A stretch of DNA of 64,000 bases. Origin: Plantago elongata. Its lineage: Eukaryota > Streptophyta > Magnoliopsida > Lamiales > Plantaginaceae. Of this stretch, positions 20,745 through 34,117 are shown piece after piece. The notes under the pieces were generated by a model. That model was not told where the DNA came from, did not search any database, and was given only the letters and a program-made list of their open reading frames with translations. The DNA is taken from assembly GCA_036897095.1 (NCBI GenBank), contig JAYMSP010000248.1, forward strand, positions 1 through 64,000, given 5' to 3'. Made by a program: the position numbers and the translations under genes. The first letter of the stretch is position 1, and the number at the start of each line of letters is the position of its first letter.

Positions 20745-23290
20745 ACTCTTATGTTTCGGTTGAGAGGAGTATCTCGTATACTTTAATGAGTCATGAAACC
20801 TTAACTCAAGTAACTAGACAACGATGATCTAGTTTTAAATATCTTGAGGAGCTCGAGAGGTTAAACCAGCGTTGATTTAATCTTAATTTTTTTGAGATTG
20901 TTTTGCTTTTGTTACGGGATTGGAATTCATCATTAGTCTTGGTGAGAAGAGTATCTTGGATGCTCTGATGAGTCCTAGGACGCCCAACTCAAGTAACTAG
21001 ACCAGTGCGATATAGTTTTCAATATCTTGAGGGACCTTTGAACACGTTTTAAATTACTTGCCAAGTGACCTGAAAGATGGAATAGGGTGAAGGAACGTGC
21101 TTAGGAATGGGGCCGGAGTGGATCTATGGTGTTTAGGCACCACCGTTGTCGTTTTGGTCATGTACAGATACTACCCAAAAAACAACCTGAGTGTTGTGAG
21201 TAGACCTGGCAATCGGGTCATTCGGATCGGGTCAATTTGGGTCGAGTCATTCTCGTCCATTTTTTTTTATTTCGGGTCATTTTCGGGTCGGATTGGGTGG
21301 TGTTCGGGTTCCGATAATGGCCGTGTTAGGGTCATTTCGAGTTATTGATATTCGGGTCGCTTTAGATCGGGTCGGGTCGAGTCGCTTCACACCCCGGTCG
21401 CTTCGGGTTCGGATGTTATTCAGATTTGGGTCCTTTAGGATTAAAAAAAATCGGATCGTTTCGGATCGACTATTTTCGGATTCGGGTGTTATTCGGGTTT
21501 GGGTCCTTTCGGATTAAAAAAGTTAGGATTGTTTCGGATCAAATATTTTTTTAATTTAGGGCGTTTTCGAACTAAATATTCGGATTGTTTCGGATCGAAT
21601 ATTGATGTAGTTTTATGCAATGCACATTTTTAATATACTATAAAATGATACTTTGTTACTGTTAAAAGTCTCTTTGTTCTAATTTCTAACTAGTGAAAGA
21701 CTTCTCTAATTAGAGTTTTATTACTTTGGGTTTGAATTGACAAAGAATATGAGAATGTAATTAGTTTGCTACTTACTATGCAATATGCTTCAGGAAAATA
21801 TACCAGAATATTTTTTTTTAATTCCTTTTCATTTTAATAATCGTGTTTCTTCTTATATTGTAAATTATCTAAGACCTGTTAATGAATATAATGTTTCTGA
21901 AGTGAATTATTCAATGATTTATGAGGAGCTTGAAGTCATATTTAAACAATTGATAGATGATACATAATTGTAAATGGAGAACGTATACTAATATGACTTA
22001 ACTGCTTAATGAACTTATATGCAATTCAATCACACCTACATTTACCTTTAAAAGTCATCCTTTTTAGAAGATTGAAAAATTAATTGAAAATAAATAAAAA
22101 AAACATATCATTCGTAGCATATTGCGATCATTCTAGTTTTACAATAGTAGCATTCAAGATTAATGTCTATAAAATCTTCTTATTGAGGTGAATAAAAAAT
22201 ATGTTAAACATATTTTTAAATTTTTTGTAGGTAAAATTATACGAGATTTAATAAAAGAGATACTTCATGTCCAACCAACTTTTCTATAGTACAATAAAAA
22301 CTCTAGATTAAATATAATAATTTTAGTTTATTTTCTTTACATCAACAAGCTATAAGAGGTTCATGTTTTAAACGGTGCCCTCTAGTAATGGTATGCATTG
22401 TGATACTTGTGGTTTCGCGTCAAATCTAATTCGGGTAATTTCGGATCGTTTGAGTACGTGTCGGATGATTTGGGTCAACTCTAATTCGGGTCATTTCGGT
22501 CGAATGATTCTGGATCAATTCTAATTAATTCGGGTCATTTCGGACCGGATGGTTTGGGTCAATTCGGATCGGGTCATTTCGTGTCAATTCTAAACTCATG
22601 TCGGGTGGTTTCAGATCAATTTGGATCGGGTCTATTCATATCATTCGGATCGGGTCATTTCGTGTCAATTCTAAACTCGGGTAAGGTGGTTTCAGGTCAA
22701 TTTGGATCGGGTCTATTCATATCATTCGGATCGGGTCATTTCGGATACACCGGGTCATTTTCGGGTATGTCAATTTCGAGTCATCTTCAAATTCGGATCG
22801 GGTCTCGGGTCATTTTCGGGTATGACAAACGTGATAATTTCAGGTCTGCTTTCGGGTTCGGGTCGGGTCATTTTGGATCGGGGTTTGGTTTGGGTCAAGA
22901 CTGCCGGATCTAGTTTGGGTCAAGACTGCCGGATCCAGCACGCACAAAAGTGCGGACAACGGTAACATAGACACTACCAGACTAGTGCAAGGAATTGACG
23001 GTGGAATTTTATCCTAGTATGCAACTGTTCGCAGAAGTTGAGGTATGTTTACGGTGGTGAAGTTAGGAGCGGAGTGCAAAATTAGCTGACAGAGATGTTG
23101 ATCGAGCTTTTTGGTGAATGTTTCGGTTGTAATAGGTCTTGGCTTTCTCTATAGTAGTGGTTGTAAACTTGATATGTGGTGTGGACGAGTTTTTCTTTCG
23201 TTATGTTTGCTTCCTTTGCAATTGTTTCGTTGAGAGTATTACTTGTGCTCTTACGCTTATTAATAAAATTTTAGCCGTTTAAAAAAAAAT
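20745..23290 (+). mobile_element. Structured poly-A retroposon family, copy B (interrupted)
   Basis: The plus-strand copy starts with two tandem units (about 20761-20860 and 20946-21045) carrying gagtatct, ctctgatgagtcctaggacg or its variant, and aactcaagtaactagac. It continues as acttgccaagtgacctgaa and tactacccaaaaaacaacct, is interrupted at 21201, resumes at about 22937 (gcacgcac, agacactaccaga, gaattgacggtgg) and ends cttattaataaaattttagc cgttt plus poly-A at about 23289. Without the insert it would be near 850 bp, like copies A and C. Confidence 0.7.
21201..22912. mobile_element. hAT-like non-autonomous DNA element in copy B
   Basis: The left end TAGACCTGGCAATCGGGTCA is typical of plant hAT elements. 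The right end GACTGCCGGATCTA is an 11-of-14 match to the inverted left end and is repeated once more just outside (gactgccggatcca, ending 22937). Both flanks inside the element are packed with cgggtcatttcgg-type motifs (21210-21600 and 22430-22900) around an AT-rich core. Comparison with copy A shows the host retroposon lost about 26 bp at the junction and has no evident 8-bp duplication. No transposase was recognised. Confidence 0.65.
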
Positions 23291-23299
23291 CACAATATA

Positions 23300-25955
23300 A
23301 CATGTGTCAAGGTTTGAGATACTTTTGACGCTTCAGGCACTTTCTACGTTTGAAATACTCCTGGTACGTGTAATAAATAACCAAATTAGAGTAAAAATTG
23401 ATCGGGGTATAAATTCTGGACAAACAGTCATTGTAAAGTATACAAAAAATACATAGTTAATATATAGTATATAAAATTGATATGCTGATACTGCGGTATA
23501 TTTTAAAATATAATACTCTTTTACTACTGTTACGTACGTACCCCTAAATTAATAATCTCACTTAACTTAATTGGCTTTTAAAATTAAGGGAATAAATATG
23601 ATTTCAGAAATGGTATAGAATTTGATGAGGAGACATGTGCGTAGAAACAGCTTTCATCCAGCTACGACTGAAAGTTAATGTCTTCAGTTGAGTTACATGC
23701 TGAAAAGAAACCATTAGATCATTCGCATGTGCCTTCATTTTTTGTTTCTCTTCAATATAATTCAATCCAATTTTTATTGTCTTTTGTCCATTTATTTAAA
23801 ATTTCAGTGTAGATTGAATGTCATGTTCGCGAGTCATTTTTGTGCGTCACAAATCAAGTTTCACTAGACTATATTAGTCGGATGTCTTATTAGTGGTTAC
23901 AATTAAATAATAATCTAGTTTTGATTTAATAATAACCCAAAGGAATCAACTGGATTATCAACTAGTATAGTATTTATTATGTATGGTCTAATAGGGATAG
24001 TTCGTTCTAGAATAAAGATGAAAAGCTCATTAAAATACGTACATTTATTATGCAGAATTTTATTTACAATCTAAAAAGAAATAGAATCTAACTCATTAAT
24101 TGGCAACATATATATTAACTTCTAGTTACAAAATTAGACGAAAGTGTAAGTTATAACTAACCAAGTATAAATAGTGGTTAATAAATATGTGTCTCCCATC
24201 GGCCGCCATGCGTACATATATTAATTATAAACAAAATTAATTTATTGATCCAAAATGGCATATACATGCCGATTGAGCTTGGTAGTTAGGACATTACTTG
24301 TCGTAATAATAGTAGTATAAATTAAAGTTCGTTACCATCGATCATATATAAACATGAATAATCAATATAATCTTACCTAACAATAGATATATGGTGATAA
24401 AATATGTACGAGCATGCTAATAGCCTCATGAATTTTTCGGTTAATTACAAGTTACAAAATTGTCTTGTTCTATGATAATTATGGACAAGTCATGATTATA
24501 ATGTTATGGTCAACAACTAAATTATTTGAACATATTGTTACTTAATTAATTTCATTGGTTAGATTCTGTGTCACGGTGTCCTGTGGAAGCCACGTCCATG
24601 TAATTGAGTCCACCATGGAATTCAATGAAAACAAGGGAATAGCAATCACCACTTCAATCTCTAGCTACAGAAACTAATTTAATGATGATCAAAATGTTGA
24701 AAAACTATTGATGCATGGTATCTCCAATTGGTACGAACGTGGGTGGCATCACTCCATATCCATAATGTTGATGTAATTATGTCGCTATAATTTATAATAC
24801 ATGAGGCGGTAAAACTATCTCATTCTCCGTAGCGAATTGAAATGTTTTAAAAATACGTAAATTTTAACTTTTCTGGTGTGTATCTGATTTCGATACAAGT
24901 GTAGAATTTTTCGTTCAAAATGAACTATTGTGTGACGATGAACTTTGGACGGCTTTCTTCAACTCCTCCTTAGGGTAGTCAATTTCAATTTTTCACTTCT
25001 TATTTCTTTAGGAGTCCACTTGACGTAATATCACCACTCACTAGGACACATATTCAAGGATTAGTTTGGTGTTATGTGGAAATAACGATATCTTAAACTT
25101 TGTTTTCATGTACATCACATTAAATGACTGTATAATTTTGTACACATATTCTTGAAAGCAAAGAGACGAAGTGATGGTCGATGAGAACTTCAATTCATCT
25201 GAGTTTTAGTGGAGTGAGCTTGACTGCTTGAGAATGGGATGGTGACCCCCACCTTAGCTTGTATACTCGGTACAATATTGATCATGCATGGTGTAGAAGG
25301 TGACAACTCAATTTAGTTGGAAAATTTATTGAGGAAGGAGAAGAAGCAATGTGAATAGAGTAGGGCTCAATGCTTAATTAATTAATTAATTAGTAATTTC
25401 CACTTATTGTACGAAAATAATGTAGGTATATTATGGAATGGAACCAAGGATTAGGACATAGGCAGCTTCGAAGACTTAGGTTCCAATTCCATCATTGCAC
25501 GTTTATTGCAATTGTCCTCTTTTTCTTTGTGATGTTTGCCACTTAATTTGCCAAAAGTAAAAGTTATACTCCTAGCTAGTTTCCGAAAATCATTTAGAAT
25601 CTCTTTTATTTAGTGACTTCTACTTGTCAAGTCCCTTTCTTGTGCCCTTCACCATAGTTCAACTCTCAACTAGTACCGCTTCTTAACTTCTCCATCATGC
25701 ATATTTGGGCATAAATGTCCAAATAAAGGGTTGAAACTAAACAACCCTTCTTTTAGGAGTTTGTTTCTTTTTATAAATAGTCCATCGTGTTAAAATACAA
25801 ACAACGAAAAATAAATTATCTCAAATTATAGATAATCACTGAAATTAAGTGACCACATGATATATAAACTTGTAGAATCAGTTTAAGTTAATAATTTTTT
25901 ATATGATATATTTATTTTTTTACATTTTGATAACAACGAAGTACATCATAGTTAA
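23300..25955. other. Gene-free intergenic DNA
   Basis: No open frame of note, RNA gene or paired terminal repeats were recognised in 2.6 kb of AT-rich sequence. An (AATT)n-like run occurs near 25375-25393. Confidence 0.5.
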
Positions 25956-25992
25956 TTAGTGTTTTTTTTAGTAAGTAAATGATATATAAAGC

Positions 25993-28900
25993 TTAAAAGC
26001 CAATATCAGGATTCAAAATCGGGATTACAGATGTAGGTGGAGAAAGCCAAAACTTTTCCTCTTCATCTAAATGGTAGCCTAACGATGCTACATGATCAGC
26101 ACATGTGTTGACCTTTCGACTTATTTTCTTAATCTCAATTTCCCAGGGCTTCCGAATAAGTTCCTTGCATATGTCGATCAGTGTTTTGAAGATATTTGGG
26201 GGTTGCTCAATATTAGAAATCCATCCGAAAACTGTTTCTGAGTCTGTTTCCACTATTATCTTGGGCGTTCTTCTATACCACGCCCAATCTAGCCCTTGTA
26301 CCATACTCTGCAACCCTCGTTCATCGTAGGTGGTGTCAACTTTTTGGAGAATCCCCAGATCCATTTCCCCTCTACATCACACGTTAACCCTCCTATGGCT
26401 CATGTATTCACCAAGGTTCGACAACTACCACCCACATTTAACTTGACCCATTGTTATGGTGGTTTTTGCCACATATAAGTACGTCTAAATTCCCCCGATT
26501 CCATCTTCCGTTGGAGGTCACATCTCATTTGTTTGATGAGGAATAGTTTCCTTGATCTACTATCAGCTTTACCTCGGAAGATCCTAGCATTTCTTGACTT
26601 CCAGATTGTCCAGATGATAGATATAAACACTGCCGACCAGCTAGCACTTACATTCAGTTAGGTGGTGAAAGTTGCACGTAGATTTGCCACAAACCACTCT
26701 GCATCCTGGAAGTCATCAAATTTTGCCAGGTCCTGATTAGATAGAACTTCTCTCCATAACGCCCTTGCCTCCTTGCAATCCCTCAAAATGTGCAGCAAAT
26801 CCTCCGTAGTTTCTTGGCATATCCCGCAATATTGATCAAGTGTCATATGACGCTTATGTCTCAATGAGTTCGTCATAAGTCTGTCCTGAACGTCTAACCA
26901 TAAGAAGTGTTTAAATTTATTCTGGATCTTCCAATTAATTCCACTTCGACTCGCTTGCATATTCGTACTCTCATGTTCCTTAAGCTTCCGATACGCAGAT
27001 TGGCATGTGAAGATTCCCGATGTCATTTCGTTCCATAGAAGGGTGTCCTGTTCCAAGTCCAGTCGAAGGTCTGCTCTTTCCAATTCTGCACGTAGCAGTG
27101 GCGAAATAATTGTATGTAGTACTGAGAAGTCCCAATCCCCAGTTGGCAGCAACACTTGGTTTAGTTTTGTGCCCAAATCACTATTATCAATGGGTGAGAT
27201 TTCATTGCACATAATTCTACCCTCGAACCAGTTATCAGTGAAGAAACAAATTTGGGCTCTATCCCCAATACGCCATCTGAAACTTTTCTTGAGCTCCTTT
27301 GCGCATTTTATTATCCCTTTCCATCCTGGGCTATCAGAAGCTTTGGAGTCATAATGAAGAATGCTTCTACCTCGTAGGTACTTTGCTTCAATAGGATCTA
27401 GCCAAATTGTTTTCTCCTTCCTTGTTGTTTACCATACAATCTTAGATAGCATGGCCTTATTGTTTAATCTTGCTTCTCGGATACCAAGACCGCCTTCAGC
27501 TTTTGGTTTGACAACATGTTGCCAGCCAATAAGGTGAGTTTTCCATTGGGTTATGTCGTTTGACCAGATAAAGTCCCGATTGAGTTTATCGAGTCTTTCG
27601 CACACATGCTCAGGAATCCATCCTGATTGCATAGGGTAAAGGGGGACCGCGGACGTTACTGATTTTATTAGGGTAGCTCTCCCCGCCATAGAGAGAAACT
27701 TGTGTTTCCAACGCGCGTAACGTGCCATTACTTTGTCAAGCTGCTCACCCGCTTCTGCTCTTGTTTGTCTACCATGGCAAAGGGATATGCCAACTTATTT
27801 TCCTAGGCTTAATATTTGATTGAACCCCATGATTGTTTGTTACTGCTCGTTTTAAGGCTGCACCTCCATGGTTCGAAAAGTACACTTTGGATTTATACAG
27901 ATTGAGGTGCAATCCCGATTTGCTACCAAACTTATTCAAAACGGCCTTCACCACATGAGCATTATTAGTATCTGCCTTACTCATGAGGATCAAATCATCT
28001 GCAAAAAAGATATGTGAGAACGCACATGCCCCTCCCAAGGTATAATGGGTTTCCACCTGATTTGATTCACTTTCTCAGAGATCATATATGACAATCGTTC
28101 CATACATAGTACGAAAAGATACGGGGATAGTGGATTGCCCTGACGGTGGCCACATGTGTGTTGGAGGTTTCCAATGGTTTACCGTTCCAAGAGTTGTGAT
28201 CATGCATTCCTGACACAAAACATGATAAGTTTAATCAGATTACATGGGAAATTAAATGCATGAAGTGTATCCTCCAGGAAGGACCAATTGACTCGGCACA
28301 AGCAGTCTCCAAATACAACTTCATAACCATACACCCCACTTTGTTCTTTTTCTTGCCTTGAAGAGAGTGTAGGAGTTCCTGCATAACCATAATGTTATCT
28401 TTAGTGTTGGGTCCCCGCATGTAACTAGATTGAATAAGAGACACTAAATCTCACATGATATCTCTTAGCTTCATCGTGATACACTTGGTAACCAACTTGT
28501 ATAGGACATTACATAGTGATATCGACATGTATTCCGATATACGGTTGGGCTTCGAATTTTTTGGGATCAAGCACACAAAAGCATCACACACCCCCCGCAT
28601 CCAACTTCCCTTCCGAGAAAGCATGTTGTATGAAATGTGTAACCGAATTCCCAACATAATCCAAGCATTGTTGATAAAATATTCCTTGGAGGCCGTCCGG
28701 GCCAGGGGCTTTCGTAGGATGAACCGCCCAGACAGTATTCTTCACCTCTTCAGCATCCGAAATACTTGTCAGAAAATTATGTTCCTCTGATGTTAATCGG
28801 GCTTGCAAGCAGGACAATTCCAGTTCACTGGTACCACTTATAGGACAGATAGGCAGGGCAAATATAGATTGGAAGTATCCTCGACCATGCTCCTGAAGTG

Positions 28901-30038
28901 TGCGTTGATCATCCACCCACACGTCTTCGATTTGTAGGGACAAGATTGGATTACTCCTTCTCCGAGACAAGGTCGTTCGAGGGAAATTTTTTGTATTTTA
29001 GTCGCCTTCCGTGATCCACTTTACTCTCGACTTTTGGAACCAAAAGATTTCCTCTTGCTTGAGGACGTTGTTGTACTCTCTAATCAGCTCTCTCTCCAAA
29101 CTCACGAGAAAGGAATTGTGGTGTTGTGATAGAGCCCTTTGAATTCCATCCAGCCGGTTCATTATTCTCTTTTTCCGCACTCTGATATTGCCAAATTTCT
29201 CTTTGTTCCATGGACCTAGAACTTCTGGAACTCTTGCACTTGCTGCTACTACCTGATGCTCCTTTTTTCATATATCACTAATTAAGCCCTTACAATCTCC
29301 GTGCAGTAACCAAGCTTTTTCAAACCTAAAGGGTGTTACGATCTTCTTCTTTCCGTCCCTAAGCAGCATGTAAGGATAGGATGGTGATCCGAAAACCACG
29401 TTGTTCAGAAAAAAGGTCGCACCATTACTCATTCGCGAGAGTCCGGTCTATTCGTTCTTTGATGTTTCCTAACCCATCTCGGTTGTTATCCCAAGTGAAC
29501 TTTGGTTCGTTGTATCTAAGGTCTTGGAGTTCGCACATGTCAATCTAGGGATTTCACCCTTAACATCTCCGAAAAGTTACTACATTCCCTCCCATCTTCC
29601 CGTGAGCGAAACAAATTACATTAAAATCTCCTATTACCATCCAGGGAAATGAGTTGGTTCCTGCAAAATCCTGTAATGAGCAAGTAGACTTTCCTTGTCT
29701 TTCGCTCGGGGTTGCACATAAACACCGGATAAAGTCCATCGTTGATGGTCCCTCTGGCTTATGTTTGCATGAATTATCTGATCGTTGATGTGTAGAATAT
29801 CTACCTCAGTCTCCTCATCAGTCCATAACATCCATATCCCTCCCATCATTCCTTTTGTGGGAGCTCTTATCCAATCTGTAAAACCGAGTCTTGGGAGAAT
29901 TGACTTTGCTTGATTCGGAGCAACTCTACTTTCTAGAATGAAGACAACTTGAGGTTTATGTTCCCTTATAATATCTCTGAGATTATTTCTAAATTCAAGG
30001 CTTCCCGCACCTTGACAATTCCATGAAAAGACTTTCAT
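25993..30038 (-). pseudogene. LINE ORF2: endonuclease, reverse transcriptase, zf-RVT, RNase H
   Basis: Starts with MKVFSWNCQGAGSLEFR at 30038, the APE-type endonuclease N-terminus, continuing with ILESRVA and GGIWMLW (down to about 29640). The reverse transcriptase follows: KAPGPDGLQGIFYQ (about 28700), a CLIPK segment (about 28560) and the catalytic FFADDLILM (about 27991-28015). A zf-RVT domain with SLRHKRHMTLDQYCGICQET (about 26830) and a plant-type RNase H with ETDSETVFGWISN (about 26235) close the frame at 25993. Intact ORF2 proteins nick the target and prime reverse transcription there. At least six separate frames are now needed to follow it, with stops between them, so it is dead. Confidence 0.88.
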
Positions 30039-30829
30039 TGGATCACTAAACGTGTTTAATGGTAACTCGGGGTTAACAATCGGTAAACCCCTCCATAGCG
30101 CAATAAGCTGCAGAATGAGCATTAGGGTGTGATGGTAAACCCATCCCATCTCCTCTGCTGGTACTTTCAATTGGATCCAGAACCATCCCAGATTGTTCTC
30201 CCGTTCCTAATGTTGGCCCCCTACTCCGCATTGCCAATACATTGGCGAGATTGTTGTTACTTGAATCTGTGGCTGGTCCGCATGGAAACAATAAATTCTG
30301 GTTGGTCGATTAAGTACATCCTGCATTAAATTGTTCTCTTCCGGCTGATCCATTATTGTCAAGAACCTCTATGTCTATAAAATTCGAGTTGTTTAGTACT
30401 TCGAACGAGTTGGAAGACGAAGGTAGGCTCTCCGTTAGAGAGATTTGAATTCATCAAGTCATATTGTGGTGATGTACACGGGCCTCTATTGTTGCCTGGT
30501 TCTCTTATAGTTACCCATGCTCGATCATTCCTTTGGAGAATTCGAGTGTTCTCCATAGTTCGAAATCGACCAGGATTAGCATTAGTGTCCGTCTTAGTAA
30601 CCTTTTCCTTCCCTTTTCTGGATCCTTGAACAATTCTATTAGGATTGGGTTTAGCTTAGGGTGTTTGTTCATAACTTTGATTCCTAGTATAGTTCGAATT
30701 ACCTTGTTGATTCCAGTTATCAAGTTTCTTAGTCCACTCAGTGAATTGTTTCTTATTCCTAGTGACATTCATCCATTCTCCAAATTCCTGTTTCTTATCT
30801 TTTTGAACTAATCATTTCACTGGGGTATT

Positions 30830-31679
30830 TTATTTTACAACCTCTGCATTATCTTGCTGGTCCGTCTCGTGGCTAGCATATGTTGTTCCATTACTTTTCT
30901 TTGGTGGGCATGATGTAGTAAGATGTCCGACACTACCGCAAGAGTAGCAAACGGAAGTGAGATTTTCATAAACCACCTGGTAGGCTGTGTCATTCAGACA
31001 AACTTCGAGTTCCAACGATGTGTCAAGGCGGATTTGGACGCAAACTCTAGCAAATTTCCCACTTGCACCGTTAAATGTATTGACATCTATCTTTATTGGC
31101 TCACCGATACAAGACGCAAGGGAATTTATGATTGCTTCCCTGAAGAATTCCACTAGAAGGTTCAGAATTCGAATCCATGTAATTGTGGTTTCAATCTTAT
31201 CGTTATCGGCACGAAAATTTGGCTTTCACTTCCGGATTTACAGGAAGCTCCCAGCAAGTTGCCATGGTCCACCAGTTAGGATAAGGTCTCTTTTCTCATC
31301 CGAGACACCTTTGAGACAGGAACATCCATGTCCAAGGTCAATCATCTCGCCGGACCCTTGTAATCCCCAAAGAGTATCGAGTTTTGCTACCATCGTCGGG
31401 TAAAACCATTGTTTTCCTAACACCTTAATCAAGATCGCGCCCTTCCATTTTTCATTCTAGTCTGCCTGATAGTCCTCTGCTAGTACTACTAGCTTAAACG
31501 GGATCTCTGATATCGCTCCTAGTATTTGAATTTTCTTGCTTTCTTCCTGTGCACGATCCTTATCAATTACCACATCTGCAGGTTTTGATCCTCCATACAG
31601 CTTAGAATCATAAGTGTCCCTTAAGCATAGGTTCGTTTTGGTCCTTCACAGAGTCCAACATGTCAAGGTCAGCGGCCAT
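30830..31679 (-). pseudogene. LINE ORF1: DUF4283-like RNA-binding protein with zinc knuckle
   Basis: Begins with MAADLDMLDSVKD at 31679. A segment with LTGGPWQLAGSFL (about 31240-31280) resembles the DUF4283 domain of plant retrotransposon proteins, followed by ANIRLDTSLELEV-like sequence and a CCHC knuckle, CYSCGSVGHLTTSC (C-x2-C-x4-H-x4-C, about 30910-30955). ORF1 products bind the LINE RNA in the ribonucleoprotein. Stops and frame shifts break it. Its place just upstream of ORF2 in the same orientation supports the call. Confidence 0.75.
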
Positions 31680-31879
31680 GGGAACAGTTTTCGATGGTTC
31701 TTGACGGGCTCTTTTTTGATTTCTAGATGGCGGGGTGGGGGAGGGGAGCGTTGGACACATCCAGGGTAGGTTGGTGGTTGCCGGTTGAAGCTATGGTAAA
31801 CGGTGACCGACGACAGTGCATTAGCGTGAAAAGTTCAGAGTTCTAGGTCGCGGGAAACTCGGAGCAAAAAATTGAATGT

Positions 31880-33800
31880 GGAACTTCTTTTAATTATAGT
31901 TGAGTGAACTTCATGATGTATTTGGGAAGCAATAACAATTGTGGAATTAATTTTCTTAGTTCAATTCACTATCACCGATTAAACTTTCTCTCAAACCTCC
32001 TTCTTTCCCTATTATTCCCAAAAAAAACTAATTATTCTAATCCTACAATCATAAATATAATCAATCATCTCATTACAACAAACTTAAAAATAAATTATTA
32101 ACCAATTAAATTATCACATCTTACTTACACAAATCATTGTTCTCTTACACAACATATATAACAAACCTACATTACCCTATATAATTGCAATTCTATACGA
32201 AACACTAATTTTAACAATTCAACTATAATTTAATCAATATTCATCAATTATTCATTATTCAAACGAATTCAACTACAATTCTATATCAAACAATCATTAG
32301 TTACTTCACCTTCAACTAATAGATCGGGAATTTGAGTCACCTTTATAAACTGATCGGGATTTGAGTCACATTTATTATTTATAAAAACAATAAACGTGTT
32401 AAAGTATTCCAGGGTCGATTTATGCAATTTGGCATCCCAATATAAGTGAAATGACCAATCAGATTGCATTCCGGTGTTAATTATCAACCAATTGAAATTA
32501 GGAGGTGATAGTATTAACAAAAGTTTTGCTATGTAATCAAACCTTGCGTCACGCTATTCTACGAGTTGACCTTGATTAATTAGAGGATGCATACATGTTG
32601 TACTACTTATATAATTAGTTTAACTAATAATATCATGTACGGATTGTGTAAGAATATTAAGCTAGCTGCATGGTTTTTCTAATAGAAGTCTGCTTGTGAA
32701 AAGTCTAGGCCGGTTTGACCTTCATTGGTTGGGATTTGTTTCCAATGTATTGTGTTTAATCATTAAGTATATATGGTTGCCAGATAATTAAAGCTAATTA
32801 ATCTGCCGCAATATTTGCTTGCTTAATTCTAGAGCTCAAGTATCGCTCACGTGATTGTTTAATTACTTAATATTTCCTCACTGACTACAATGTCTACGCT
32901 AGCACCTTGATCATCCAACATTGCACGCATAAGCGGACTTGTATTAACTAAATTTGGGTTTAATTCCGCTAAAAACGTTTAATGTTAAGAGATCATAATG
33001 AAACAATATTACGGTTGGAGGAATACATAAAGTTGAACATAGTAAAATAAAAAATTGAGTACACCTTCAGCGTGCCTAAATTGCAACTTTACAAGAGAGC
33101 TCAAGTTACCGAAACTGGTGATATGGTAAAAATATTGATACTAAAGTGCAAATATATAAAAGTTCAAGGGAAGACGGTGGACTCAATTAAAGATTATCAA
33201 AACCACAAGGATTGGCGTGCAATTAAAGACGTGTGCGTGAGGCAAAAGGGAGAAAATCGAAATTCTTGGAAAATCTCCTTGATATTTGTCGAATTTAAGC
33301 TATCAAAGAGTGATTTTTCTTTGACTTTGTATCCCAATCAATTAAGCTCTACACGTCGAAAATAAATATTTTAAATTATCTATAATTATAAAAAGATACT
33401 TGAATAAATATAGTTAAAAGTTTAATTGTGAAAGAATAATTAGTATTATAATTGTTTTTAAATGGAAATAGCTTCACATGGAACAAAATGGTTCGAAGTA
33501 AAACTATAGAAAGAACTTGTTTTTAATTGTGAAAGAGGTGAATGTGGTCCAACTTTTTAGCTTCATAAAGCATTGTGTGTGTTTAGATTATTTAGATTAT
33601 AATTTTTCTTCAAGGGGAAGTTTGGTATGGAGAATTTACTTTCTTATTTTTTGTTATATTATTTTTGTTGATCTATCTAATTTCATGTAAATCTATTTGG
33701 ATAGGAATATGTTGAGTTTGATTATTATAGTACAGATAAATCGACAAAGTTCACCATAAGCCTCATACCGACAGAGTAGGCGGAGGGGGAGACTCCATAT
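31880..33800. other. Intergenic DNA with degraded SINE-like piece
   Basis: Two B box-like stretches (gatcgggaatttgagtcacc and gatcgggatttgagtcacat) at about 32322-32370 look like a duplicated, eroded SINE fragment of the 19.3-kb family. The plus frame at 33072-33365 (97 codons) shows no known domain. No supported gene. Confidence 0.4.
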
Positions 33801-34117
33801 GCAGATTGGTCGGAAAAGTTTGACAATTTTGACTTCCATTTGCATGTTGCTTCCTTTTGGGTTTGACTTTGGACCGTTTTAGTCAGACTTGGACCATTCC
33901 TCAATGTTCAGCCCAAAATAAGCAGATTGGGTTTTTACAGACAGGCAGGCCCATTTCAACATGGGCCTAAGCGTCACTATTTAACCTAATAAGTACTCCA
34001 TAATTAACAAACTATTTTAGCACGGAAATTAATTTGTATTGTAAATATTAGGAAATAAATGTACATGTATTATTAATAAATAATAAATGTTGTTCAAAAT
34101 GAAAATTAAACATTTAT

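Larger units (their letters stand above)
25960..31870 (-). mobile_element. L1-type non-LTR retrotransposon (LINE), nearly full length, decayed
   Basis: All parts of a plant L1 element appear in order on the minus strand: a GC-rich 5' leader (31690-31870), ORF1 with a CCHC knuckle, ORF2 with endonuclease, reverse transcriptase, zf-RVT and RNase H, and a short A-rich 3' tail at about 25963-25972. The total of about 5.9 kb is close to full length. ORF1 and ORF2 are split by several stops and frame changes, so it cannot move on its own. Target duplications could not be fixed: aactatgat after the tail and aactataat outside the 5' end are only similar. It may have supplied the machinery for the SINEs and poly-A retroposons in this window. 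Confidence 0.9.

Noticed and set aside
20946-20990. Active hammerhead ribozyme
   Set aside because: The GAAA core and the GUH cleavage triplet are missing although helix layout and CTGATGA fit. Kept only as a speculative finding.
33072-33365. 97-codon plus-strand frame
   Set aside because: No recognisable domain, no promoter or splice context, flanked by repeats; likely chance.
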